From Sporosarcina sp. Te-1 (GTDB lineage: Bacteria; Bacillota; Bacilli; Bacillales_A; Planococcaceae): 64,000 nt of DNA. A program made the position numbers and the translations under genes. Of the stretch, positions 52,264 to 61,664 are shown one piece after another. The notes under the pieces were generated by a model, which was given only the letters and a program-made list of their open reading frames with translations, did no database searches and was not told the origin of the DNA. The stretch spans positions 2,253,501 to 2,317,500 of the forward strand of contig NZ_CP071798.1 in the NCBI RefSeq assembly GCF_017498505.1. Direction: 5' to 3'. Position 1 is the first letter of the stretch; each line of letters opens with the position of its first letter.

Positions 52264-52304
52264 AAAAAACCGGCTCGCACGTTGTGAATGCAAGCCGGTT
52301 TTTT
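52264..52304. terminator. Bidirectional terminator, copy 2
   Basis: AAAAAACCGGCTCGCA pairs with TGCAAGCCGGTTTTTT around a short loop. It is preceded by CATCTGCTTCCATACTGA, a copy of the last codons of the CPBP gene, showing that the duplication began inside that gene. Confidence 0.87.
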
Positions 52305-52310
52305 GATTCA

Positions 52311-52919
52311 TTAATATGGTGTAAACACGAAAAACAATAAGAAAAATACCAAAGCGGTGATAAATAGAAAAAAGAACAGCATAACAATCGCAATCACACC
52401 AAAACCACGCCATGCCGAGAAACGGTGGACTATGCCAAGTCCCTTGCTCGTGACAACGATGCTGTAAATTCCAACCCCGATTGTGATCAAGTTGCCGATT
52501 AAGAAAGCAAAAAAAGGTGTCCATGATCCGTTTAACATGATATTCGGCTGGTGTCCGCCGGTGATTGCGAATACGATATAATTGACAGGCGCCACCCAAA
52601 TGAGCGGCAATGTCGCCACAGGTACGAGCCATAGCAGTTCATCATAACGGCCGCTCCCACCGAGCATCCGTCCAATTCCATAATAGATACCCGCATTGAT
52701 GAACCAGCCGATGAGCATGCTGATGAACGAAATGAAAAATGCAATCATAAGTGCGGTTCCCGCCTGTAACTCGAATAGCTGAAGAAGATTCGGTACAATA
52801 GTCGGTGCATTCGTCACCGCCGCAAGAAACCATAAAAGGAGCGTCAATTTCACGGATCGCTTTTCCAGCAAATAATGAATCGTCTTCGTCGGCTGTGTCC
52901 AAATTGATAAAAACGGCAA
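52311..52919 (-). CDS. YIP1-family membrane protein, copy 2
   Basis: 202 residues from a TTG (GGAGGAATCTCA upstream). PFLSIWTQPTKTIHYLLEKR and GRMLGGSGRYDELLWLVPVA mirror the first copy; five hydrophobic segments. A homodimer or heterodimer with copy 1 is possible, as tandem YIP1 genes are frequent in Bacillales. Confidence 0.83.
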   Translation of the reverse strand: MPFLSIWTQPTKTIHYLLEKRSVKLTLLLWFLAAVTNAPTIVPNLLQLFELQAGTALMIAFFISFISMLIGWFINAGIYYGIGRMLGGSGRYDELLWLVPVATLPLIWVAPVNYIVFAITGGHQPNIMLNGSWTPFFAFLIGNLITIGVGIYSIVVTSKGLGIVHRFSAWRGFGVIAIVMLFFFLFITALVFFLLFFVFTPY

Positions 52920-53017
52920 TGAGATTCCTCCTCCCCTTTCCTATATCTTACAGTATCCCTCGTTCCATTCCTATGCCCCATTTGTTACAATTACCCATAT
53001 AAAAGGCGGTGGATTCC

Positions 53018-53494
53018 TTGAAGATAGTAATCCTTTCCGATACTCATAGCAAAGCTCTCCCTTCCCGGCTGCTACAGGAGTGTAAGGCAGCCGACCTGAT
53101 ACTCCATGCAGGGGACTGGGGAAATTTAGCTATCCGTGAACAGCTGGAAGCTTTCACGAAAGTGATCGGCGTGCATGGCAATATCGATAGTCCTGCCATC
53201 CAATCCGTATATCCAGCAAAACAGATTATCCACGCGGGAAAGTTCAAGATTGGCATGGTCCACGGCCATGGCGACAAAGGAACGACAGAAAAGCGGGCCA
53301 TCGAGGCTTTTGCCAATGAACCCCTGGATGCCATCGTATTCGGCCATTCCCATATCCCGCTTATCCGCTATGCGAAACGCACTTTGCTGCTGAATCCGGG
53401 TTCGCCAACAGATAAACGCCGGCTTCCCTATTATTCCTTTCTCATCTTGCAGGTAGAAGACTTCCTTCGTCCTGAGCTTATTTTATTTAACTGA
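53018..53494 (+). CDS. YfcE/YsnB-type metallophosphoesterase
   Basis: 158 residues from a TTG at 53018 (GTG 53009 overlaps the ribosome binding site). Metal motifs LSDTHSK, HAGDWGN, GVHGNID, MVHGHGDKG and FGHSHIPL are all present and in order. This small calcineurin-like family hydrolyses phosphodiesters with Mn or Ni; no natural substrate is certain. Its 5' end is present a second time, in decayed form, at 52130. Confidence 0.9.
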   Translation: MKIVILSDTHSKALPSRLLQECKAADLILHAGDWGNLAIREQLEAFTKVIGVHGNIDSPAIQSVYPAKQIIHAGKFKIGMVHGHGDKGTTEKRAIEAFANEPLDAIVFGHSHIPLIRYAKRTLLLNPGSPTDKRRLPYYSFLILQVEDFLRPELILFN

Positions 53495-53638
53495 CGAAAC
53501 TCTGCAGCCTGCAATAGGCAGGTTACGGGTTCTGCCTCTTTCTCCTATCCCGCCCTATCATCTATCACCCTCTTACGTGTTTACCTGTATCACATAAAAG
53601 GTAATAGTTATATATGGATAAAAATTGGGAGGGAAATC

Positions 53639-55150
53639 ATGTTTAACCAAACTGCTGTCAATCGTTCGTTTTGGAGAGCGACGGCCCATACCGCTTCTTA
53701 TACGAAGTTGGGTCAAGATGTAACTGTAGATGTGATGGTGGCAGGGGGTGGAATCGCTGGCGTTTTAACTGCCTATTTGGCCGCCAAGGAAGGGAAAACC
53801 GTTGCCCTGGTAGAGGCACGAGAAGTAGGGGGAGGAACAACGGGCGGCACGACTGCCAAATTATCCGCCCAGCATGAATTGATTTATGCAGATCTTTTGC
53901 AGACTTATGGGCTGGATGTGGCGAAACTGTATTACCAAGCCAACGCGGAAGGCCTTCAATTGATACGGGACTTGGTGAAAGATCTAGCCATCGAATGTGA
54001 TTTTGAACCGATGACCTCTTACGTCTATTCACAGAAAGGAAAACATGCCCGCCAATTGGAGCAGGAAGCAGAAGCTTATAAAAAAGTTGGTGCCCCCGGC
54101 GATGTCCAGCAAGAGATGCCTTTGGACATCGGCCGGCATCTTGATACCGATTCGGTGCTGACTATGGAGAATCAGGCACAGTTCCATCCTGTGAAATTTT
54201 TGAATGGCGTCTTGCACGCGCTTGAGGATGAGGGAGGACATATCTATCAGCATACGATGGTGGAGGATGTCCAAAAACGAGGGGACAGTTTTAGAGTGAC
54301 GACAAATACACCCTATACCATTACTGCGAAGCAAGTCATTATAGCTACCCTATTCCCCGCTATGGATCCGCACTCGTTCTACTCCAATCGGCTGAAACCG
54401 GTCACTTCTCACCTGCTGGCGTTTCCGAGTGATAAACATCTCGGCGGAGGGATGTATATTAGCGCAGATGATCCGAAGCGGACTGTCCGGGAAGCATGGG
54501 ATGGCAAACGTTCGTATCTATTAGTAGGAGGCGAAACTCATCCGACTGGCGACAGTCATTCCACTGAGGAACGGTACGCCACTCTCCTTCACTATGCCCA
54601 ACAGACATTTGGAACGGGAGACCCGGTTGACTATTGGTCGGAGCATGAATTGTTGACACCGGACCGTCTACCTTATGTCGGTATTTTGGATGAGGAGCAA
54701 GAGGGCATGTATGTAATGACCGGGTTCAATAAATGGGGTCTGACCAATGCCGGCGTTTCCTCAAAGCTTATTGTGGATCTTCTGCTCGGCAAGGATAATC
54801 CTTATGAGAAATTGTTCCATCCCCACCGCTCCTGGTCTACTGAAACTGCCGGGGGCTCTGATGCAAACGGAAACACCGCTCCTTCCTTAACTGAACAGGT
54901 AAAGGAGTTGGCAGCCGGAGACGCCTTCACAACGGAAGTAGAAGGAAAGCAGACCGGCATTTATAAAGATGACCGCGGCACTGTACACTATTTGGATCTT
55001 TCTTGCACGCATCTCGGGTGCGAGGTTCGTTGGAATGATGGAGATGCGACATGGGACTGCCCTTGCCACGGTTCCATCTTCTCCGGTTCTGGCGAAGTCC
55101 TGGCCGGGCCAGCAAAACAACCGCTACAGCGAGTCAAACCACCCCAATAA
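53639..55150 (+). CDS. FAD-dependent oxidoreductase with C-terminal Rieske domain (YhfW-like)
   Basis: 503 residues. The N-terminal 380 residues are a DadA-type FAD enzyme: dinucleotide motif GGGIAGVLTAYLAAKEGKTV and VEAREVGGGTTGGTTAKLSA. The C-terminal Rieske domain binds a [2Fe-2S] cluster by CTHLGC (C456, H458) and CPCHG (C474, H477). The same fusion occurs in B. subtilis YhfW. Substrate unknown. It is a single gene with its own terminator. Confidence 0.9.
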   Translation: MFNQTAVNRSFWRATAHTASYTKLGQDVTVDVMVAGGGIAGVLTAYLAAKEGKTVALVEAREVGGGTTGGTTAKLSAQHELIYADLLQTYGLDVAKLYYQANAEGLQLIRDLVKDLAIECDFEPMTSYVYSQKGKHARQLEQEAEAYKKVGAPGDVQQEMPLDIGRHLDTDSVLTMENQAQFHPVKFLNGVLHALEDEGGHIYQHTMVEDVQKRGDSFRVTTNTPYTITAKQVIIATLFPAMDPHSFYSNRLKPVTSHLLAFPSDKHLGGGMYISADDPKRTVREAWDGKRSYLLVGGETHPTGDSHSTEERYATLLHYAQQTFGTGDPVDYWSEHELLTPDRLPYVGILDEEQEGMYVMTGFNKWGLTNAGVSSKLIVDLLLGKDNPYEKLFHPHRSWSTETAGGSDANGNTAPSLTEQVKELAAGDAFTTEVEGKQTGIYKDDRGTVHYLDLSCTHLGCEVRWNDGDATWDCPCHGSIFSGSGEVLAGPAKQPLQRVKPPQ

Positions 55151-55153
55151 TAG

Positions 55154-55190
55154 AACAGATTGCCTAAAAATCCTTAGGCAGTCTGTTTTC
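55154..55190 (+). terminator. Terminator of the Rieske oxidoreductase gene
   Basis: AACAGATTGCCTAA with TTAGGCAGTCTGTT (one T-G pair), then TTTTCC. Confidence 0.8.
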
Positions 55191-55296
55191 CGTTATAAAA
55201 ACCGCCAAAATGGCGGAACTTTCAAGAGGGTCATAGCAGTTGAACTACGATATATCCTGAAAGGAAGCCAATTTTGACGGTTTCATTCTTATTGAA

Positions 55297-56457
55297 TTAA
55301 TATTTTACGTTTGGCTTTTTGACATTAGTTAGCCCATGTTTGATAAATTGATCGTCTACATTCAAATGGGCTTTTAACAGTTCAGGAGGCGTTTGGGACA
55401 TCCATTGGTTCAAGGAAACGTCTGAAAACTTATCGCTCTTGAACATTTCCAAGAAACGGAGGGGCTTGTCCCCGGTATTCTGAATGTAGTGACCCATTGC
55501 AAATGGTACGTATCCGACATCTCCTGCTTGGTAATCAAATGTCCGTGCCTTGCCTTCCGCTGCAAACACGGTCATTCTGCCTTCCCCTTCCAAGTAATAC
55601 TGCCATTCATCCGTATTATTATGCCAATGCATCTCACGTATGCCGCCGGGCTCCACTTCAACGAGTGCTGCCGCAATCGTCTTGGATGCTTTGAAATTCG
55701 TGGAATCTGCAATCCATACCTTTCCTCCCCTCGTTTCAATCGGTTTCTGCTCAGTCAAACGGAATGTGAAAGGCTCCTCCACCGCTTCGTTCATATTTTG
55801 CGGCACTTCTTGCAAGATAGGACCGGGAACTTTTGTTTCAAACATATAAACTTGATGGTCTGGTATTTTATCAAACGCATCTTCCGATACGCCAAAGTTC
55901 GCAGCGAGAACATCTTTAGGCGTATGAGCAAACCAGTCTGTAATGGAAAACGTACTGTTTTCCGAGAAACCGCCGTCGTCAAACACGAGAATAAATTCTA
56001 CTCCTTCGCTTAAGCCTTGAATCGAGTGAGGTATGCCGGACGGGAAGTACCACAGGTCACCCTCGCTCACATCATCGACAAATTCGCGGCCTTGTGTGTC
56101 GATGGCAGTCAGTCTGGCACTTCCCTTGATGACAAATGACCATTCTGCTTCTTTATGCCAGTGCAGCTCTCGGACGCCGCCGGGCTCCAAGTGCATATTG
56201 ACGCCAGCCATTTTTTCTGAAACCGGAAGCTCCCGGATGGTGGTTTCACGCGACCAGCCACCCTCTTCCACACGCATATGGGATAATGCAAATGGCCATT
56301 TCAAATTGGGCATTGTTCCATGGTCGGTATCCGGCGGGGTTAAGGTGTTTGGATTCTCTCGGTCAATTGGGGTATTTTTCGCTCCCCATATCTTTCCGCC
56401 ACGTTCCCCTTTGATTGGTTCCGGGATTGATTGATTTTCATTATTCATTTTATGCAT
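55297..56457 (-). CDS. oxdC: Oxalate decarboxylase
   Basis: 386 residues, a bicupin. Cupin 1 Mn ligands H99, H101, E105 (HWHKEAEW) and H144; cupin 2 ligands H277, H279, E284 (HWHNNTDEW) and H323. The flexible lid reads SENST at 165-169, the sequence with the catalytic glutamate that marks decarboxylases; oxidases differ there. The enzyme splits oxalate to formate and CO2. It is the last gene of a unit with the GGT-fold hydrolase (48 bases upstream) and a permease. OxdC versus OxdD cannot be told apart by eye. Confidence 0.93.
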   Translation of the reverse strand: MHKMNNENQSIPEPIKGERGGKIWGAKNTPIDRENPNTLTPPDTDHGTMPNLKWPFALSHMRVEEGGWSRETTIRELPVSEKMAGVNMHLEPGGVRELHWHKEAEWSFVIKGSARLTAIDTQGREFVDDVSEGDLWYFPSGIPHSIQGLSEGVEFILVFDDGGFSENSTFSITDWFAHTPKDVLAANFGVSEDAFDKIPDHQVYMFETKVPGPILQEVPQNMNEAVEEPFTFRLTEQKPIETRGGKVWIADSTNFKASKTIAAALVEVEPGGIREMHWHNNTDEWQYYLEGEGRMTVFAAEGKARTFDYQAGDVGYVPFAMGHYIQNTGDKPLRFLEMFKSDKFSDVSLNQWMSQTPPELLKAHLNVDDQFIKHGLTNVKKPNVKY

Positions 56458-56504
56458 ACGTCCATCTTCTCCTTTCAGTTTGTAAAAGATTGATAGAGTG
56501 ATTG

Positions 56505-58142
56505 TTACTTTCCTGTAGCAAGTCCATCCGCTCGTGGATCCGCCCCGGCTTCCAAACGGTCGGGCAAGATTCGAATTGCTTGCGCATGGCCCATCAAATC
56601 GCTGAAGTTATCAATGACATCGACATTGACGTGGCCCATCTCCCGTAGTTGTTCTGCCACTCTCTCACCATATCTGCCTTCAATTCTCAGGCCCATGATC
56701 TGTTCGCCCCATGTCCGTCCGAGAAGCCAGCGTGGTGCGTCGATCGCTTCTTGGACGGAATATCCTTGATCTAATATTCGCATGATAATTGAGGCTTGTG
56801 TCTGCGGCTCTCCGTCGCCTCCCATGGCACCGACAACCAATTCCGGCTTTCCAGTTTCATTATCAAATACCATGGAACAAGTCAACGTATGGGCTGGACG
56901 TTTTTTCGGCTGCAAACAATTCCGGCGCTCGGAATCCAGTGAGAAATATGTCCCGCGGTTTTGCAGGATCAAACCTGTATTTCCTGCTACCAAGCCGGAG
57001 CCCCATTCCCAGTACAAGCTTTGGATAACACCGACAGCATTCCCTTCCTTGTCCACCGCACAACTGAATGTCGTGTCTCCTTTTTTGCCGAACCCTTTCT
57101 CTGGAGGTCCCAACGTCCGATCATGAAGTTTTCTCTCCCGATCCTTCAAGTAGTCTTTGCTCAGCAGCACATCAATTGGCACCGGATTGAAATCGGGATC
57201 ATCCAAATACGTATCCCGATCTGTAAAAGCAAACGCTGTTGCCCGGGTAAATGCATCCATGAAATCTGCCTCTTTGCCTATCATGGATCTAATATCTTTA
57301 TGTTCTAGCATTCCAAGAATCTGGAGTGTTACAAAACCTGCCGAATTCGGTGGAGGGGCAATGACCTTCCAGTTTCGATAGTTCACCTCTGCGGGTTCTT
57401 CCCACGTGGCTTCATGATTTGCAAAATCTTCTTTCGTCAAAACTCCACCATGCTGTTGAAGAAAATGACTAATCTCTTCTGCAATCTCCCCCTTATAGAA
57501 CGCATCAAATCCACCTTGGCCGATTGCCTCCAAAGTACGGGCCTGGTCCGGATTTTTCATAATATCGCCTGTCAGATAAGGTGCTACTCCGTTTTTGAGG
57601 TAGGTTTTTGCAGTTGTAGGATACTTTCGAAGTAAGTCAATCGACAACTCGGAGAAACGTGCCAGTGAATCGCCTACTGGAAAGCCATCTCTAGCGTACT
57701 CGATAGCGGGTTTCAAGCATTCCGAAAGGGGAAGCTTTCCAAATTTCCGATGGGCTTCAATCCACCCGCTCACTGCTCCCGGCACTGTGTTGATCGATCG
57801 AGGGCCACGGATATCGATTTCATCCTGGCCTTTGTAGTAATCCCTTGTTGCGTTGGCCCCTGAACGTCCCGACGCATTCAGTGCATGGCGTTTTCCTGTT
57901 TTCGCATCATAGATTAACCAAAATGCATCACCACCAGCACCGGTCATATGAGGAAACACGACACTTAACACGGAGTTGATGGCCACAGCCGCATCTACCG
58001 CACTGCCGCCTTGATCAAGGATCCGATTCCCAGCCATTGAAGCCAAATTACTGGGGGCCGCCACCGCATATTCCCTTGCGATAAAGGACCTTCCGTATCT
58101 TGGATCAATGTCTCTTCCGACTTTCTCGGAACCGTAGTTCAT
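56505..58142 (-). CDS. Cytoplasmic gamma-glutamyltransferase-fold hydrolase, possible oxamate amidohydrolase
   Basis: 545 residues, GGAAGG upstream. GGT family: NRILDQGGSAVDAAVAINSV, FPHMTGAGGDAFWLIYD, GDTTFSCAVDKEGNAV with the self-processing catalytic Thr at 357, and NRGTYFSLD. There is no signal peptide, unlike secreted Bacillus Ggt, and the Thr is followed by T-F, not the T-H-F of classical enzymes. HpxW, a GGT-fold enzyme that hydrolyses oxamate to oxalate and ammonia, is also cytoplasmic. The next gene is oxalate decarboxylase, which would consume the product. The substrate is an inference from context. Confidence 0.8.
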   Translation of the reverse strand: MNYGSEKVGRDIDPRYGRSFIAREYAVAAPSNLASMAGNRILDQGGSAVDAAVAINSVLSVVFPHMTGAGGDAFWLIYDAKTGKRHALNASGRSGANATRDYYKGQDEIDIRGPRSINTVPGAVSGWIEAHRKFGKLPLSECLKPAIEYARDGFPVGDSLARFSELSIDLLRKYPTTAKTYLKNGVAPYLTGDIMKNPDQARTLEAIGQGGFDAFYKGEIAEEISHFLQQHGGVLTKEDFANHEATWEEPAEVNYRNWKVIAPPPNSAGFVTLQILGMLEHKDIRSMIGKEADFMDAFTRATAFAFTDRDTYLDDPDFNPVPIDVLLSKDYLKDRERKLHDRTLGPPEKGFGKKGDTTFSCAVDKEGNAVGVIQSLYWEWGSGLVAGNTGLILQNRGTYFSLDSERRNCLQPKKRPAHTLTCSMVFDNETGKPELVVGAMGGDGEPQTQASIIMRILDQGYSVQEAIDAPRWLLGRTWGEQIMGLRIEGRYGERVAEQLREMGHVNVDVIDNFSDLMGHAQAIRILPDRLEAGADPRADGLATGK

Positions 58143-58228
58143 GAACTCACCTTCCTGCTTGTCATTTTTCTTACTGGGATTTTCACCCTATTCAACAAAT
58201 ACCCGCCTCGTATCGAAAAAAACGGAAT

Positions 58229-59558
58229 TTACTTCGACTCATTCTTTTTACCTACACCACCCCAATTTATGGTATTTTCTAAAAGTATCGAAAGGCAGAT
58301 CCCAACTAGTAAGCCGCTGCCAAGCAAGGGCTGCAATACTTCTGGCAAGGAGGAGAAATAAGACGTTGGCAAAATCATGATCGCCACACCGACAAATAAC
58401 GGAATGGCCGATCGATAAATGGTAGTCTTGGTGAATTCAATTTGCCGCAAAAACTCCAATGAGGAATGCAGCAGCTGTAGATACGCTACAAATAACACGG
58501 TACTGCCGATACTGATCGGTATATTTGAGAACAGATTGGCTAAAGGGGTAATGGCCCCGATTAGACAGAAAAGAGCCCCGCCCATAATGAAAGGCAAGCG
58601 CCTTACAATACCGGTTTGTTCAAGAAAACCGATCGATGAAACAAAAGGCGCGTAGGGAACCAAACCAAAAAGACCGCTAATGCCTGTGAAAATACCGGAT
58701 ACACCTAAACTGCGATCGTATTGTCCTTGTGTTGTCTTAGAATTGTAAAATTCCTCGGTTCCTTTCAAGGCACCAAAGGTATTTGCCAGATTCAGTAGAC
58801 CCGTAATGACAGCCATTACAATAAACCCAATATTCCATGAGGGCTTGCCCAACAAAAACCATTCAAAGGTAAATACAGCATCGGATTGAACGGTTTTCTC
58901 CTCACCAATTAACAATGCAAACACAATCCAGCCGACGACAATCCCCCGAGCAACGTATATTTGCTGATTCTTGAAGGCGCAACCACATTGACGACAATCA
59001 TAAGGATTGCAAGAACGATGGAGAAAAGGGCGATTGCTCCGTTTACTGTAGCTGAATCGGGGGCATTGCCGACCGGGATGCCGAGCATTCCTTTTAAAAA
59101 AATGTCTACGAGCTGAAAACCGAACAACAGCATAAATACGCCCATCACCCCCCGCTTAAAAAGCCTAGAAATTGCAGGCCCCCATCCACAGGCACCTATG
59201 ATAACGGTCAGCACCGAGGAAATAAGAATACCGACAGTCAAGCTTCCGCCAAGCTCCTGTAACGTTATATCCTGCGCGGTCGCGATGCCAACAGTGGACA
59301 GGATCATTCCCCACCACAGCCGGATTGCCCTTCCAAGATGGCACGTCGATGCCCAATGAGGGCCTGGGAAATGCAAGCGATCCCGGTAACTAAAAATGAT
59401 AATTGTAACATTGTCAAAACATCATCCTGTTTTAATTCAAAGGCTTTGCTGATTGTTAGTGGGATGATGACGATATTGGCAAAGATGAAAAAAAACCATT
59501 CGATTCCAGCCATCCATGTTTGCGGCTGTTTTACTCCTTTCCACTCTTCTTTCATCAT
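58229..59558 (-). pseudogene. NCS2-family nucleobase permease gene with two frameshifts
   Basis: Three overlapping frames make one protein of about 440 residues: from 59558 (MKEEWKGVKQPQTWMAGIEW to IGHRRAILEGQSG), then LWWGMILSTVGIATAQDITL to ISVVLAILMIVVNVV-like text, then KNQQIYVARGIVVGWIVFAL to the stop at 58229. Shifts lie near 59310-59320 and 58970-58985. The protein is a 12-14 segment uracil/xanthine-type permease (GLFGLVPYAPFVSSIGFLEQ). As read it is broken; sequencing error at two sites is the alternative. It is the first gene before the GGT-fold hydrolase. Confidence 0.82.
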
Positions 59559-59622
59559 GCACACTCCGTTCTTTTTGCATTTGACACTCTGTTTTCGCAT
59601 TCCCTAGTTAAACTGTCATAAA

Positions 59623-59660
59623 CAAAAAACGTCCTTTGCAGATGGACTGCATTAGGACGT
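59623..59660 (-). terminator. Hairpin with T run upstream of the permease gene
   Basis: ACGTCCT/AGGACGT outer stem with inner TGCAG/CTGCA, then TTTTTT on the minus strand. Either a second terminator for tat transcripts or an attenuator for the permease; no riboswitch aptamer was found with it. Confidence 0.65.
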
Positions 59661-59704
59661 GAAACTGCGAGAAGCCATGCTTGATTAGATGTTTGAATTC
59701 TATA

Positions 59705-59745
59705 CAAAAAAATCCGTCTGCCATACATTATGCATGGAGACGGAA
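59705..59745 (-). terminator. Terminator of tatA-tatC
   Basis: TTCCGTCTCCAT pairs with ATGGCAGACGGA on the minus strand and seven T residues follow, five bases after the tatC stop. Confidence 0.87.
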
Positions 59746-59749
59746 TTGG

Positions 59750-60547
59750 TTAATTCTTATTTAAGTTGCCCATCACTTCATCAATTTGTCGCTGTTGTTC
59801 TGCCTTTACTTCTTCCAACTGCCGCTGTTTTTCCGCCTTCAAATACTTTTTGTAACCAAAGCGGGATATGACGACACTGATTTCATACAGAATGAATAGC
59901 GGTACCGATGTAAATAAATGCGAAACGATATCAGGCGGTGTAATAAACGCTGCCAGCACAAACAGAGAAAAATAAGCGACTTTGCGGATTTTCACTAAGT
60001 ATTTCGGGTTTAAAATACCGAGTCTTGATAAAAAGAGCATGACAATCGGCAATTGAAACACAATGCCGAACGGAATGATAATCTGGAATAGGAACGTGAA
60101 GTATTGATTGATTCCAAACGTGGAAGCAATCCCTAAGTCTCCAGACAATTTGATCATGAACTTCATGACATATGGCACGAGAATGAAATACGAAAAAGAA
60201 ACACCGGCAAGGAACAGCAGAAAAGTGAATGGAATGTAGCTCAATGTCACTTTTCGTTCCGTCTCATGCAAACCCGGCGAAACGAAGGACCAGAATTGAT
60301 ACATGATGATCGGAGAGATGATCACAACCGCCAGGAACACGACTACCTTCAAATATACAATAATCGGGTCAGCGACATTGAATGCGTTAAATGTCTGTTC
60401 AGGCGCTTGGGCTTGGAGAAACTTAATGACCGGCTTTGCCATGACAAAACTGCCAATCACGGCAATAACAAAGAAAACGACGATTACCATCAGCCGTTTT
60501 CGGATTTCATCTATATGCTCAATGACAGTTAAATTTTTTTCTTTCAT
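59750..60547 (-). CDS. tatC: Twin-arginine translocase subunit TatC
   Basis: 265 residues with six membrane segments. TVIEHIDEIRKRLMVIVVFF, FWSFVSPGLHETER and the conserved FGIVFQLPIVMLFLSRLGIL are TatC hallmarks. TatC recognises the twin-arginine signal of folded export substrates. The gene is 17 bases downstream of tatA. By synteny it corresponds to tatCY of B. subtilis. The C-terminal tail is long and rich in Gln/Glu/Lys. Confidence 0.96.
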   Translation of the reverse strand: MKEKNLTVIEHIDEIRKRLMVIVVFFVIAVIGSFVMAKPVIKFLQAQAPEQTFNAFNVADPIIVYLKVVVFLAVVIISPIIMYQFWSFVSPGLHETERKVTLSYIPFTFLLFLAGVSFSYFILVPYVMKFMIKLSGDLGIASTFGINQYFTFLFQIIIPFGIVFQLPIVMLFLSRLGILNPKYLVKIRKVAYFSLFVLAAFITPPDIVSHLFTSVPLFILYEISVVISRFGYKKYLKAEKQRQLEEVKAEQQRQIDEVMGNLNKN

Positions 60548-60564
60548 CGGACAGACATCCTTAC

Positions 60565-60759
60565 TTATTGCACGTCATTTTTCTTGTCTTCGACTTTCTT
60601 CACCGTGTCGTCGTCATCGGATGCGAGACCTTTTGTCGCGTTTTTGAATTCACGTAATGAAGCACCGAATGCCTTACCGATTTCAGGCAATTTCTTCGGT
60701 CCGAAAATAAGCAACGCAACAACTGCAATTAAGAGTAAACTTCCTATACCTGGGGCCAT
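60565..60759 (-). CDS. tatA: Twin-arginine translocase subunit TatA
   Basis: 64 residues from [10 protein letters not shown] (AAGGAGG upstream; a GTG three codons earlier lies in that site). One membrane helix, the hinge [14 protein letters not shown] and an amphipathic helix, then an acidic/basic tail. It polymerises to form the translocation pore with TatC. Matches tatAY by position. Confidence 0.95.
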   Translation of the reverse strand: MAPGIGSLLLIAVVALLIFGPKKLPEIGKAFGASLREFKNATKGLASDDDDTVKKVEDKKNDVQ

Positions 60760-60824
60760 TTCGGACACCTCCTTCGTAATATGTCTATTTTACATGAAAA
60801 CTGTAGCCAATACCACGGAATGCA

Positions 60825-61478
60825 TCATTCCATTTGTGAATCTTTTTCGTCATTTTTAATGAAATAGATGAGCGTCTGCAACTCGACAGATAAATCGATC
60901 GTATGCACACGCATCCACTCAGGAACAGCCAGCCGGACTGGCGTGAAATTTAAAATTCCCTTCACACCGATTTCAACCAACTGATCGGTTACCTCTTGTG
61001 CGACGCGGGATGGCACAGTTAAAATAACGAGATTGATGCCAAGCTCTGTGATTTTCTCCTTTAACTGGCTCGGTGGGAATACGGGAATCCCGTTCAACGT
61101 CTTGCCCTCTTTAGGCGCTTTCGGATCAAAGGCAATGACAATTCTCGTATTGTGATTTTTCTGAAAGTTATATTTTAAAAATGCATTCCCTAGACTGCCC
61201 ACGCCGATCAATGCCACGTCCGTCTCCTCGTCCTGATCGAGCGCCCGGCGGAAAAAGGTCACAAGGTAATTCACATCATACCCATAACCTTTCCGTCCTA
61301 ACGCACCGAAATGCGAAAAATCACGACGGATCGTAGCGGCATCGATTTTCATCGCTTCGCTTAATTCACTGGAAGAAACACGCTTCTTTCCGGCATTCGC
61401 AAAGTTTTGTAGGAATCTATAATAGAGCGGCAACCGCTTTGACGTCGCCTGTGGAATTTTAGGAATTTCCCCAGCCAT
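60825..61478 (-). CDS. rex: Redox-sensing transcriptional repressor Rex
   Basis: 217 residues from [10 protein letters not shown] (AGGAGG upstream); a long upstream extension of the frame has no such site. Winged helix ([35 protein letters not shown]) and Rossmann domain ([38 protein letters not shown]). Rex leaves DNA when NADH rises and so derepresses fermentation and anaerobic genes. Position between tat genes and the ABC-F gene is conserved in Bacillales. Confidence 0.96.
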   Translation of the reverse strand: MAGEIPKIPQATSKRLPLYYRFLQNFANAGKKRVSSSELSEAMKIDAATIRRDFSHFGALGRKGYGYDVNYLVTFFRRALDQDEETDVALIGVGSLGNAFLKYNFQKNHNTRIVIAFDPKAPKEGKTLNGIPVFPPSQLKEKITELGINLVILTVPSRVAQEVTDQLVEIGVKGILNFTPVRLAVPEWMRVHTIDLSVELQTLIYFIKNDEKDSQME

Positions 61479-61664
61479 TTTCAACCTCCTGAATATCAAA
61501 TCATCTCCTCGGAGGCATTCGATATTCTTGCTGCTAGTCTCCCATTTGAAACATAAATAAACGGAAGCCGATTCTATCGTACAGTAGTTGGCTTCTATTG
61601 TAAAGTCGACCATTGCGCCCTTCCTCCCATTCCATTACACTAAAATGGAATAGAGGTGTTTTCA

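Noticed and set aside
59559..59720. Possible purine riboswitch before the NCS2 permease
   Set aside because: There is a hairpin with a T run, but none of the conserved aptamer strings (TCTACC, CCGTAAA, GACTA) occur.
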